Shown here: positions 35,601-47,040 of the stretch, piece after piece | How the letters are laid out: each line of letters starts with the position of its first letter | Position numbering within the stretch: the first letter of the stretch is position 1 | Origin: Acanthosepion pharaonis | Lineage: Eukaryota; Mollusca; Cephalopoda; Sepiida; Sepiidae | Reading direction: 5' to 3' | Assembly (NCBI GenBank): GCA_903632075.3 | Contig: CAHIKZ030003446.1 | Coordinates: 65,005-129,004 of the forward strand | Length of the DNA: 64,000 nucleotides | Notes under the pieces: generated by a model | What the model saw: only the letters and a program-made list of their open reading frames with translations | Database searches by the model: none | What the model was told of the DNA's origin: nothing | Translations under genes and position numbers: made by a program

Positions 35601-37000
35601 TAAAAATTAAATTAAAATAAAATTATAAATAATGAAATTATATTTTAAATTAAATATATTATAAAATATGATTATGAAACAATTGAATTTTTTATTTTTT
35701 TTAGAAAAAAAGTTTGAAAAATTGAAAAGTTATAAATTATCAAAATAATAAAATTTTATCCAAAAAAATAAATCATCCAAGCAATTTTAAAACATTAAAT
35801 ATTTATTATAAAAAATTAAAACATTTAACTTGATGAATAATATAAAAAAATAAAAACAGAATGAAAAATAAAAAATCCATAAGTAAAAAAAAATCAGAAT
35901 CAATATATATTTATTCTGACATTTTTGTAAGGATTTAAATTAAGAAACAAAAAAAATTCAAAATTTTTAAAAATTTTTTTTTAGTAAATATGGCTAAAGT
36001 TATGATTTTTCAGGAAATTTTTGATGGGGAAAAGAAGTCCTTTGTATTTTTTTCCAAATAAAATGAATCATTTAAGGATTTGATTTTTAAAGAATTAAAT
36101 TTGCCATTAAAAAGTTTGGTGAAATTTCAAAGAATATTAATGAAACCCAGGTAATTTTTAAAAAAAAATCAGAAACCGGAAAAGTAACTTAAAATTTTAA
36201 AAAATTTAAATAAGTGTAAAAAAACATTTAAAAAATTTTTGAAAAAATTTTTCATTATTTTATTTAAAAACCAAAAAAATTTATCTTTAAACATTGACAA
36301 CTTTTTTATAAAATAAAAAAGTTTAATTTGATATAAAACATTTAAAAAATCATCAAATGGCAAATTTTTTTTTTTTTTGATAGTAAAATTTAAAAATTTA
36401 ATAAAATTTTTTTCTTATTTATAAATTAATTTTTTAAATAAATAAGTTTTAAATTTTGTCAATTTTTGGGTTTTTTTTTTGAATAAAATTTTTAAAAAAA
36501 AATTTTATTGTGAAAAATATTAAATTTTAAAAAGATAAATTAAAAAAATATTTTAAATTATAAAATTTTAAAATATAATTTAAAATTTTAATCAAAAAAT
36601 ATTAAATTGTTTTCAGTAAAAAGGACCATTGATTATTTTTATATTTAAAAATTTCTTCAAATTTTTGCACATTAGAAATAAAGAATTTTTTTAAAATTTT
36701 CTAATATATATAGATTTAAAAAATTTTTTTATTTTATTTTTTTAAAAACTATATTTAAATTAAATAGCCTTATAAAAATATTCAAATTTCAAAACATTTT
36801 TAAATTTATTTACAAAAAAATCAAATTAAAAATAAATGTTATTGAATTATATAAACCCAAAATTTAAAAAAGGTTAAGTTATTTTCACAAAATAGAAAAG
36901 TTTTTTGGCTATTTTTCAAAATATATTTTGAAATTAACTCATTTTTTATTAATTTGTTTAACAATGAAATATTTGTCGTTATATTTTTATATATATTGGT
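32691..37000. other. Extremely AT-rich gene-free island, about 4.3 kb
   Basis: The sequence is almost entirely A and T in runs such as 'ttttaaaaaa', with very few G or C, for over 4 kb. There is no recognisable gene, no transposon and no regular repeat period. It starts just after the Jockey-like element and ends at a (TA)n run (about 37,004-37,026). Either it is a real compositional island or satellite-like DNA, or it is poorly resolved assembly sequence. Confidence 0.8.
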
Positions 37001-37026
37001 ATAATATATATATATATATATATATA

Positions 37027-38989
37027 AATATATATTTACAAATAATCAATTTTTTTTTTAATGGTAAAAATAAAATATAAAATATATAAAATAAATATAA
37101 AATAAAAAATAATAGAGAATATGAATTTACTCAATCTGACCAACAAACATAACTGTAAAGGAAATAAATGAAATTTACACGTAAAAGAAGAATCGAAATA
37201 GAAACAGAATCATGTTCATATCCCAAATCGTTTGATTTTTTCTGATACCTTTATCATTTGTGATTAATTTTATTCACGTAAAATTGTTCCTAATTCAATC
37301 CATTTCCTTACTGAACTTAATTTAAAAATTTTAAAACAATTAATTCGTTCATATTGCCTCTTAGTATTTTAGTGCAAAATGGAGGTTCCGTTTTGTTGCT
37401 TTCCTTCTTCGTCACTGGCTTCAGAAAGTTAACGTCTTTTTAATAGGCTGTATGAACAAAAAGATCGTTTTTTTTTTATTCGTTTTATTATAATTTGTGA
37501 CACTATTTAGCTATGGTAATTGGCTAACTAATTAACCATAGAAATTAAAAACAGGAAATACTTAAAAGAAAAAAGAGCTATACCAGAAGATAGACTGAGC
37601 GACATTAAAAAAAAAGAATTTATTTTATTTACAAAAGGAAGATACTTTTCACAAAATACAGAAAATCAGTAAGAAAAAGCGAGACTGTGATTCTGTCAAA
37701 TTAATTAATGTCACAATAAGGGAGTGACATGTCAAATGAAACAAAATTTTGAAAGATAAACAAAGTCGGCCGACACATGCAGCCATGAAAAATTTCAGCT
37801 TGAGACCACCCTAGAGAATAGATATTAATTATCTTTCAGAGATATCATTTAACTTTAATTCCTGATTCCAGCGAGGGAAGCCATCTGGTGTATGTACGAA
37901 TCTTGGCATGAGAAAAAAAAAACGGAAAAAGTGTTATTATTACTTTTTCAAACTGTTGACATCAGACATGAAAAGTGTCAATAAAAATAGGCATCTGGTG
38001 ATTAAAAAGGCGACATGAGAGAAAATAAAGAATTTAATTATCAGGTAAACATGACCACCCAGTAAAAAGTTGGCTAAAGTGGATTTTGGAATGTGATAAG
38101 GAATTGAATAGCAATTATTTGGCAATCTGGGAATTTAAATTGTTTTGGCCAAGGAAAAGGAAAAAGAAAAAAAGAATTTTGTAAACAAGAGGGCCAGTCT
38201 AGCCACACCCACACTGCCGAGAGATCATTGGCTAAGAAGTAGCATGGGTAATAGGCAGAGGTGAATGTATGAGAAAGACGGAGAAGTTGTTAACACCCAT
38301 TGAGGGGATTGGTATGAGATACCAATGTGAGAGAGGAAGAGTCTAGGAAGATAACTCTCCTCTGAACTTCCCTCACAGACGAGGGAGGAACCCTGAAAGT
38401 GGAAAGTGATTATCTTCCAAAAATGGGAAGTAACTAATTTTCCTGGCCTAAGAACAAAGAGAATTCTTGTTGGGAATTAAGAATTGTCAAAGAACCCAAA
38501 CCACGACAGGCCCCACCCCGGTTTTGGTCGGTGTCCATATAAACAACCATCATGACAGGCAGAGTTTCAGACAAGTTCAAGTTTGGAGTTAGAGTTTGGT
38601 GTTGCCTCACAGAAGCTGACCAAAAGATGACCACATCCTTTTCGACTTAACCTTTCTACGAAAAAAGCAAGTTTTTATTGACGAACGACTTAAGATGCCA
38701 TAACCGCTTAAGAAACGCAAAAAGTGTCATGAATCCATAAAAACAGGCCAGGAGAGAAAAACAGATTTATTCAACAGATAGATTGTTATTTTATTTTCAA
38801 CATATTTGAACCTCTTGAGTTTGTTTTTTATTTTTCTTTTACTTACGCTTGTGCGGTATCAACTTTTACCCCAGATTCAGCTTGCATTACTGCCCGGACA
38901 CCTGATTGATTTCGTCTACCTAAGATCAAAGTCACAATGTGGGTAGGTTAGACTTGAAATCAAAGCAGTTACTTCGTGAGAGAGCGACA
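37027..38989. other. No gene recognised; possible LINE leader near the end
   Basis: Ordinary AT-rich DNA to about 38,150, then GC-richer DNA to about 38,650 with purine-rich stretches and a TATA-like 'catataaac' at 38,536. By position this could be the 5' UTR of the Tx1-like element that follows. I could not align it to the leader of copy 1. Confidence 0.4.
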
Positions 38990-39125
38990 AAGCTGGTATT
39001 GAACCGGAAACGACCAGATCGATTGGGACACATGCTGGTGGCAGCAACAAGGAAGTCAACCCCAAAACGCTGGTGGAAGAAACCTTACAGCTTCACACCA
39101 CAACTGGGAAGTTGACCATGGGCCG

Positions 39126-39660
39126 ATGGCGCAGTGTCATATATTGACATCGCGACCAGTGGACATCCCATATTGGCGCTGGCGCTGCGACCAAGACCAC
39201 TGGTGGGTGTCACACTGGCTAGGATGTCGAATGCCATGTGGGACACTGTTGGTGACAGAGCAAAAAGCCAGGCAGCCAGCTGAAAGCGTACTAATAGCAA
39301 ACACAATTCACTTCCAGACTGAATATATGGGCATCGAAAGACAAAGGGTAACAGTACATGGGGTGCCTGTGAATATTACCGATGACTGGATGGGGGCTTT
39401 TAAATTCTTAATACAGACAAGTGGAGGACATCTCTGCTGTAATACAAGTAAACAAACATTGCTACCAGGATTTTGTTCTCAAGTGACAATGATACTCAGG
39501 AGCTTTACAGATATCCCCAACATTCTAATGTGCTGGGAGAAAAAGGATGCTTGTAGTGGTTTAAGACTGTCATATTTACTGCTGTTTGTATAGGGGGCCT
39601 TGGAACATATGTCGAAAGTGTGCCCCATTAAGAATGTGATGCCACAACCTTACCCGACGA
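39126..39660 (+). pseudogene. LINE ORF1 (gag-like) remnant, copy 2
   Basis: A 155-residue open frame contains TEYMGIERQRVTVHGVPVN and TDIPNILMCWEKKD, which match the ORF1 of copy 1. Continuing in another frame near 39,605 is GHMSKVCPIKN, the second half of the CCHC knuckle. The first Cys pair is degraded. A Gln/Asn-rich stretch (to about 39,960) corresponds to the low-complexity ORF1 tail. Confidence 0.7.
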
Positions 39661-40257
39661 CAGCAACCGTGGAAGCAGTTTGGTAAGGCCCTGACAGTCT
39701 TTGGAAAGAGGTGGCAAGGAGCAGACAGAAAATAAAAGAACCCCATTCCCCACCAGGATGTCTTGCAACATCAACCCCAGGAGTAGCCAGAAGAGGAAAA
39801 ACAGCAGCAGCAACCACAGCAACAAAAGAGCAACATCAACAATGGGAATTGCTGCAGTAACAAGAACAAAACAACAGCATAAACAAAAGACTAACAGCAA
39901 CAACAACTACTGGAACAACCAGATCAAGAAGCTCAACAACAATGTGAATAAGAGCTGGTGCACCAGCTACTGGATATAGGTACCTATCCCCACCTAGATC
40001 TTCTTTAAAAAAGGTACAAAAGAAGATGAACGAGGGACAATGCGTGTAAAAGGAAAAAATCTGGCTCAAGCAGGATGGAAGGGCTATCAAATATCCCAAA
40101 TCCCATTCAGACTGTCTTGCCAAGAAAAAAAAAGACCCCAATCTAGATAAGGCTAAGAACTTGAATGTTTCCTCCTCTAAAGTTTCACCATTCCCTCCTC
40201 CATAGCCGCCCCCACCCTCATCAGCCTCCAACAACCTCCACCCCCCCTGGGTGTTAA

Positions 40258-40790
40258 TCAAGATAGCTAAGCTGAATGTCAGGGCTTGAAGACCTCTTGT
40301 CCTTTGGGACTATCCGCGATCGAAGAAGAAAGTTCCGATGCGCGTGTGCTATTTAAATGTCTATTCCATATGGGGACAGTTTCAATGGAGAGACCCTTTC
40401 CCTTTGCTGGTTACTCGTACTCTTGATGCGAATATGTAGACCTTGTGCTTGAAATGTTGGACCGTTACCGAGGACGGTTGATCGTCTCCAACATAAAAAT
40501 GAAAAGTGGTCGTCAGAACTCATTGCGGTTTATCAAATGTAACGACCAGGAGAGCGGGTTTATTTTCCCGGCTTTATGGGGCCCTTCCTGGTGGATTCAA
40601 CGCGCTTGGTTTCAGTGGGGGGACTTGGAATGCCATCCTGGACCAATGTTAGATCGGGGAGAGGTCTTAGGACAGAGGGTCGATCGTAGCCTGGTTGATT
40701 TCCGGATCAACGATTATGGTCTTTTGATAGTTTTTCGATTTAAAAATGTCTGGAAGATAGCCACCTGGCCATCTGACAAGGTATAAAGCT
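40258..40790 (+). pseudogene. LINE APE-type endonuclease remnant, copy 2
   Basis: IKIAKLNVRA at 40,259 corresponds to the conserved start of the endonuclease (usually LNVRGL). Further on, ALWGPSWWIQRAWFQW and GDLECHPGPMLDRGEVLGQ (near 40,570-40,675) correspond to the 'YGP...' and 'GDFN...DR' region, then VDRSLVDF and YGLL precede the SDH end, which is not clear. Copy 1 has lost this domain completely. Confidence 0.65.
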
Positions 40791-41439
40791 GCCTGATCTG
40801 TTCAAGACCTCTTGTCATTCTGGGTGAATATTTGGATCACAATTGAATTGTGACCGGTTGGCGTTAGATGATAGGCCTGGATTTGTTGTCTACTAAAAGT
40901 TCAATCTGTCTATTCTGGACAGGCAGAACTGGCCAGAGGCATTTAGCTCAGTGCAGGTTGAGCTAGTTAGGCGGATATCAGGAATGTATGGTGGGATGAC
41001 AATGTAGGGAGGCCAGTTGAACCACGGATTGGAGCATGTTTAATTTTCATCCTGAACTGTTCTGGTGGATTTGAAGTGCTTAGTCTGGTCTTTCCGGGCG
41101 GTGGTTGGGGATCCCAAAGCCTTAGCTAGGGAAGCCTTGGGAGCGTTCGAATCATAGCGCTGGATGGGCCTGATAGCAAGTTTATAAATTGTCAATCAGA
41201 TTCTGGATCTGTGAACATGGAGGAGGAATTGCGCAAGGAGTCTCCCCAGGTGGTAATCGTTAGCATTCGTGATAGAATATCTCGGAGGCCAATGTCTCTT
41301 CTGTTAGATTGGACAATGTTCAAAGGCTTTTCGGCGACATTTCGGACCACAGAAATTAGTTTCCCAAAGAAGCCTGGTCTTCGTTGGAAGTTTAATCTGT
41401 CATTTATTGAACTGGCTTTCCTCGGCTGAAGCGGACAGC

Positions 41440-42130
41440 TAAGCGAGAGTTTACGGAAAGCGAGGTCTACGCGACATTGAAGAAGTTTGGCAAAGGGAGA
41501 GGTTTGGATGGTTGGCTAGGATTAGGTCTTCACCATTGAATATAGTCGTAGCTCTTTGATAAGGATTTTGAGGTGTGGTTTCAACAGTCTTTTTCGGCAG
41601 GGGTGGATCTCCGACCGGTTCTACAAGAGATGTGATCATCCTGTTAAAAAGGTCAAGAGTGTTGGGGAAAACTAGATGATTACAGGCCCAGGTAACTAGG
41701 CTAAAATAGAAACAAGATGTCTGACAAAATCCTGAACAGGAGCGTTTGAAAAATTGAAAAAGAACAATGGGTGTTGGGACTTGTAATTTAAACATTTCAG
41801 GTCAACCTGCATCTGATTTAAATAGATTTTTTCAGAAAACGACGATAGAGGCCGGATTATCCTCCTGGATCGCTTTCCCCAAGACATTTGATATGGTTGA
41901 CCATCAATAACTTGCTACTGTCGCCCCTACTTTATACTTTGGTGTTGGAGCCTCTGCTTCGCCGGCTGAGGGACGGGGCGTGCAGTCCGGCCCTACGCGG
42001 AATTGCCGTTCCTGGAGGATCCCGAGCCCGGTTTTCTGCGCACGCCGATGACGTATCTGCTTTTGTGTCGTCCTGCAGCGACATTGAAGAGGTACTGAAG
42101 TCGCTTGATCAGTACCAACGGTGACAAGGG
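41440..42130 (+). pseudogene. LINE reverse transcriptase remnant, copy 2
   Basis: KGRGLDGW (near 41,494) is the RT entry motif. FDMVDHQ near 41,889 matches FDRVDH of copy 1 and is followed by a stop. Then about 45 residues present in copy 1 are missing before SPLLYTLVLEPLLRRLRDG (41,921). The catalytic box at about 42,040 reads HADDVS instead of YADDVS. Both the deletion and the altered box mean the enzyme is dead. Confidence 0.75.
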
Positions 42131-42379
42131 CCAAGAATAACCGTGACAAGTCGTCCGGCTTGTTAGGGGCCTGGAAGAGGGTCGATCTTCTGGGGCCCTT
42201 CGGTCCAGTCCGCATTCTTGGAGTGTGGTTTGGACCCGACCTCAAACTGGAGTAAAATTGGTCTGAAGTACGAGCAAAAGTCGATGATGCCGGTCAGACT
42301 TGGCATCGACGGAGGTTTCCGTGAAGGGCAAAGGTGGGTAAAAAAACATACATTTTTCCCTCTTGTCCATTATTGATTG

Positions 42380-43277
42380 TGCGTACTTCTTCTCTGTAGA
42401 CGCAAAGGGAGGGCGATCGAGCGCTCGCTAACCTCCATTTTATGGAGAGGACGCGTGTCATGGGGGGTTGGGAATGCCACACTTGGAGAGCCAAAAAACG
42501 GGCTTCGAGGATGGCTTTTCTACGCCGCGCGTTTACAGGTGGAGATTCGATTATGGAGGGGATTGTGAGGGACGCGTTCACTCGCCTTACTATCAATCCC
42601 TCCCCATCTCGTGGATTGAGCGCCATCGTAAAACCCGGGATCAATCGGTTTTCCTTCGCGAGTGTCGGTCGGCCTTGTTGGCTGTTCCTCGGTCCAGTGA
42701 CCTTTCTCGTCCTAGGAAGGTCTTCTATTGTCTTCTAGTGGAGAGGGTCGCGAAGTATTCCTTACGTGAGGAGCTTGAGGAGGAGGAAGTTCGCTCTTAC
42801 AAGTCTTGGGCGCCAGCGGTGGATTACCTCAGTAACCATGATTTTTCGCTTACCTGGCGATTAACTCGGAATCGGCTGCCTCTCAATGACAAGGTCTTCA
42901 TATGGGGCTTAACGGATTTGCCAGACTACGAACGGTGTTGCCTTTGTTTAGAAGTAACGGCTTCGCACGTCTTCTATCATTGTCCCCGGGTGAGCCCCTT
43001 ATGGGACCGTGTCAGCCAGCTGACGGATCGTCTCGCTCCCGAAAAGCTCGTGCCCATTGATCGGGCATTCTTTGAGCATGAGCTCAAGATGAAGATTACA
43101 ACTAATAGAAAACGCTTGCATTCAACAGACTTCAGCGAAAGGTGGGTGACTGAGGCGAGCTTGATTCGCTTGAACGGGATAGTCTTGATTTTTTTTCTTT
43201 TCGGTCAACCTACGTCACATCGGGTGATTCCTGTTGAGCCCTCCCCTGGTAAGGCTACACAAGCTTTGTCTACCTAG
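42380..43277 (+). pseudogene. LINE ORF2 C-terminal domain, copy 2
   Basis: The longest intact piece, 269 residues from 42,468, includes VFIWGLTDLPDYERCCLCLE and TASHVFYHCPRVSPLWDRV. The C-C-C-H-C pattern is the zinc-ribbon-like module at the end of many LINE proteins, thought to help bind nucleic acid during target-primed reverse transcription. Alternative frames at 42,377-42,570 hold the piece just before it. Confidence 0.8.
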
Positions 43278-43835
43278 TTAATGTGAATGTGTTCTCTCGG
43301 CCTTTTCCTGGACAATTCTTTGGTTATGATCTAGCTTGAGATTCCCAACCTCCCCAGTTTGTTATTGCTCTCCTTTTGATCTCGACTGGATCAGCTTTTT
43401 ATTCCCCATGTCCTTCTATATTTTCGCTTTTTCCACTCCCTTAGCGAGAGAGCCTCCTGATTTTGTCGAATGCGCAGAATACAGCAACTTCTCTGATTTG
43501 AGGGTTAGATGGGTCCTGCTAACATCAGTTATGTTTACTTTGATTTGTGTCAATATTTTAGTTTGTTATTGGGTTCATCTCCCTCCCCTCTCATTTTGTC
43601 ATCATAGATTTATATATATATATTTTAGTATCATTAAATTTTTATGGCATGGGGCGTTTTGTAGGTACCCCTAGAGAGGATGTAGTATTATGGTGCATGG
43701 AGGATTGGTTGGTGATTGACGAGTTCTTATGGTGAATAAGTAAATTGTAATGAGTGAATGGGTCGTGAATCGAATTAGCTAGATATAAGATAGTGTGGAC
43801 AAGTCTCAACCCTCCTCTTTTTCAGTCTTGTGCCA
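43178..43835 (+). other. 3' UTR of Tx1-like LINE copy 2
   Basis: Matches the reverse complement of 7,765-8,440 in ordered blocks. It overlaps the last codons of the C-terminal frame. There is no poly(A) tail, only a TATATA stretch near 43,611-43,624. Confidence 0.7.
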
Positions 43836-44039
43836 GAATTGTATTTTTTTATAAAATAAATAATGAGTTTAAGTCTATGACGAGGCCCATTGGACTACGC
43901 CATTGGTTATCCTATTGGTCTACATCTATTACCTGCGACTACAACGAGTACTGCTCGATTACTGCTAGATTTTTCTACTTGGTTACCGTAGCCTAACCAC
44001 TTGGCTATTTCGATGACATATATCTCTTTTTTTCGGGAC
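43836..44039. other. No gene recognised
   Basis: Short spacer between the LINE and the gypsy remnant. It has a repetitive 'attggac.acg.cattggttat' feel but no assigned class. Confidence 0.35.
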
Positions 44040-44089
44040 ATATCAACTTTCTTTACGTCTTGTGCTGCTTTCAGGTTTTTATAAATGCG

Positions 44090-44290
44090 TCATCTAAATA
44101 TGTTTAACCAGGATCCAAACCGACATGCATTGTATCTATTTTTTTGGAATATGCTTGTTGCTACCTTTATACCGAAAGGATGTCGGTTGAATTTATATAT
44201 GAATGTTAATTTTGAGCAGACTTCGTCCACTTGTACATGTAGGTAAGCGTCTGACAGGTCCAATTTAAAAAAAAATATTAGCACCATTTA
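44090..44290 (-). pseudogene. Ty3/gypsy reverse transcriptase fragment
   Basis: FFKLDLSDAYLHVQVDE at the start, then CSKLTFIYKFNRHPFGIKVA and TSIFQK. This is the classic gypsy RT sequence around the first catalytic Asp (LDLSDAY) and the FNR-PFG-K-AP-IFQ block. The fragment ends before the YLDD box, which is not present downstream. Confidence 0.85.
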
Positions 44291-44453
44291 ATTTGGCTAA
44301 AATTTCCTCTAGATTTGGTAACGGGAAGTTATGATGTTTTAAACATTTAATCCCGTTTAAAAATCAGTACATACGCAGATTTTATTATTCTTTTTGTTTA
44401 ACGTAGTCTGTTGGTGATGCCAATTCGGAATAGTTTATTTTTTTATATCACAC

Positions 44454-45100
44454 CTAATCGAGTTTCAAATTCATCATACGTTGACACTCTTCCTCTCTTT
44501 TCTGGAGAGATAATTTGGGATCCATTTTTGATTTAGAAAGCATCGTGGATCTTATCGCTGCGCCTTTATTACAAGTTAAACCCTGTATGAATATCTGGCA
44601 TTTAAATAAATCAGGAGTTAATTCATTTAACTTGCACTTTTCGCAATCGTGATTCACGACATCGGCAATATTTTCCTCGTCGGACTTAAATAATGAACTC
44701 CTATCTTTAAAAACTTTTCATACTATTAGAACAGTCTCAACAAAATTTATCTCTCCTGTTTTTTTAGACAAAATATATTTTACATACAACAGGAGACGAT
44801 TTCCTTAATAATAACCGAACTTCCTTTCATTATTCCAATGCGAACAATGCCTTTTGAAGATTCCCTCGTATCTTCTATAATAAGGTGAAAAAGTTATCTC
44901 ATCGTCTGGATTGTACACAAATTCACTGATTATATTAGCGACAACATCTGGAGTGAATGAATCAGTAGTTTTTTATTTCATCGTTTTAGTGAACAACTCA
45001 AAAATCTTCTGTTGTTGTAATTGTAATTGCTGTTCATTGTGTTGTTTTTGTTGCTGCAATTGTAGTTCTTCTTGCAGTTTTTGTTACTGGAACATTTGAA
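44454..45100 (-). pseudogene. Ty3/gypsy Gag remnant with Gln-rich N-terminus
   Basis: Near 45,085 a Gln-rich probable coiled coil begins (ELQLQQQKQHNEQQLQLQQQ), then IFELFTK, one in-frame stop, and DSFTPDVVANIISEFVYNPD followed by DEITFSPYYRRYEGIF (to about 44,850). After frame loss the C-terminal part is open at 44,657-44,454: ELTPDLFKCQIFIQGLTCNK and LQKREEECQRMMNLKLD. That order is typical of invertebrate gypsy Gag proteins. Confidence 0.75.
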
Positions 45101-45299
45101 TCATGAAAGTGATTTTTTTGCAGATTAATCTTTTCCTCGTGTAAGTTGAACGACTTTTTGTCGTCACTTTTGTGGTTTCAACGAATGTTCCTTATCACAT
45201 TCATAATTCTCGTTGTAGTCGAATCATCGGAATCACAGTTACAAGTACTAACTCCTACGAATAATACTCGCACTAGTAATACTTGTTCGAATAGTAACC

Positions 45300-45855
45300 G
45301 CTGAATTGTAATCCGGAGAGTGATCAGTGTGGAGAAATAATACAGAGAATAGTATCGAGAACCGCAATCAATTAGGAGTGAAACGTAGGCTGTCGCAATA
45401 TCCTTCTAATGAAGATATATTTAACGAAAAACAGAAAACATACGTATGTACATTAAGAGAGGAAAGACATAACGCCAACCTGCATTTCAAAGAACAGAGA
45501 AATGATAATATTAATAAAAGAAAGAGGAACATAATCTGGTTCAACCCACCTTTTAACACACAGGTAAAAAGAAACATAGGGAAGATGTTTTCAATATATT
45601 AGATATGCACTTCCTAAATACATCCAGACTATATGTTATTTAACTGTATTTCGGTCAAATTAAAAATTATTTAGGAACAAGAATTATGGGCAACATCATA
45701 AAAAGAATGAATAGCAAAAATTTTAAGTCCAAAAATGATGTGAAAGATGAAAATATGATCTTATGTATTTATAGAAAAAAAATAACTGTCCCTTAAATGG
45801 ATTATGCTGTACAGAACGAGTTGTATATTGTGCCGAAGTGGAAGGTTAAAATATC
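45300..45855 (+). pseudogene. Penelope-like element fragment (RT tail to cysteine linker)
   Basis: An open frame at 45,327-45,602 contains KRRLSQYPSNEDIFNEK and KRKRNIIWFNPPFNTQVKRN. A later piece near 45,783-45,850 reads KKNNCPLNGLCCTERVVYCA. The same modules occur in the same order in the element at 55,484-56,640 (KIIWYTPPYNQMVKN; NCPLQNKCCTESLVYQC). The linker between RT and GIY-YIG is therefore recognisable, but the YIG part is missing. This is a plus-strand remnant of a related element. Confidence 0.7.
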
Positions 45856-46770
45856 AGCCCAAAAAGATACTCGGATGCAGTGAGGGCCAGTTCAATTGTT
45901 AATCGGAGAGCCGAGTTCCAATTCCCGTTGGCTTCAATGTATTTACTTACGTGAAATTACCCATGTGAAAAGTTTGAATCTACCTCTTCCTCAACTATCG
46001 GTTAATTAGTAATACTTGTATTACTAAGTCATTATTATCTAAAAAACTACTTAAACTCTATAAAAATATTTCCCGCTTTAAATAACCTGCAAAAAACAAA
46101 TCAGTCAATCTAAATAGGCAGCAAGAATTAATTAAACATAATTTATTTAATCCAGCCGGCAAGATCTGTCTGTTTTGTTTCTACTCTTTAATTTCTGAAA
46201 AAAAAATGCTGTATGTCTTAATCAAAATAGTGAGTAATCTGTCCAGATATCATTTAAGTAACCTTATGTATAGAACGCTTTCAAAGAGTTTGACTTCACC
46301 GAAAAAATAATGTATCAAATAGTTTATACATATTATTATTTTGTACGCATGTGAAATATTTTGTATATACTTTCACATAATACTTGATGTAGTGAAATTT
46401 TATTTTAGACGCTCTGTTTCTTTTGCATAATAATAGGCTTGTGTGTTTTCCTTACAGTGAGTGATATATAGATTTTTTTATATAGTATCTACTGATATTT
46501 TTAATGTTAATCTTTTTAATTTTACTTATTTGTAATGTAATAATCGATATGTGCACAAACTGCACCAAATTTCATGTGAGGCCAATGTAAGAATTTCATG
46601 ATTGGGAATTATTAAGAAAATCTGAACTTTGGACAGTTTGTTCGTAGTTTTGATACGCAGGAATATGTCGTTGAAAAATTGACAAAAATACAAAAAAAAA
46701 TTTTCGGTTGAATTTAAAAAAAAATGTGTGTCAGCGTATTGAGTGAGCGGATATAGAGAGAGTGAGAGTG
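45856..46770. other. No gene recognised
   Basis: AT-rich DNA. A weak tRNA-like patch at 45,870-45,935 is treated as rejected. Confidence 0.45.
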
Positions 46771-46773
46771 GGT

Positions 46774-46775
<2 letters not shown>

Positions 46776-46855
<80 letters not shown>

Positions 46856-46905
46856 GGTGGAGTTAGAGGGAGTTGGTAGACACAGAGAGATTTAATGATG
46901 CAAGG

Positions 46906-46963
<58 letters not shown>

Positions 46964-46985
46964 ATCCAAACAAAATAATCCAAGG

Positions 46986-47040
<55 letters not shown>
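46776..47040. repeat. Three long (TA)n arrays with repeated flanks
   Basis: Pure TA arrays lie at about 46,776-46,851, 46,909-46,957 and 46,988-47,037. The second and third are both preceded by 'caagggtgta' and followed by 'aaaataatc.aaacaaaat', so array plus flanks was itself duplicated in tandem. Confidence 0.85.

Larger units (their letters stand above)
38990..43835 (+). mobile_element. Tx1-like LINE, copy 2, most complete but inactive
   Basis: Same family as 7,765-11,640 but on the plus strand. It keeps ORF1 with zinc knuckle, endonuclease, reverse transcriptase, C-terminal domain and 3' UTR. ORF1 phrases and the 3' UTR match copy 1 in order. It has an internal deletion in the RT and many frameshifts. 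The 5' limit is uncertain; the 3' limit is set by matching copy 1 at 'cttgtgcca' near 43,835. Confidence 0.85.
44040..45110 (-). mobile_element. Ty3/gypsy-like remnant, gag joined to RT fragment
   Basis: In minus-strand order the element shows a Gln-rich Gag N-terminus, Gag core, Gag C-terminus, then a short RT fragment. Protease is missing and everything after the first RT blocks is gone. Its Gag differs from the one at 13,850-14,560, so this is a second gypsy family. Confidence 0.75.

Noticed and set aside
42294..42644. Minus-strand open frame of 116 codons
   Set aside because: Antisense to the C-terminal domain of the plus-strand LINE copy.
45870..45935. Possible tRNA or tRNA-derived SINE ('gagttccaattcccg' resembles a B box)
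   Set aside because: No acceptable A box, acceptor stem or cloverleaf could be drawn around it. One B-box-like 11-mer is not enough.
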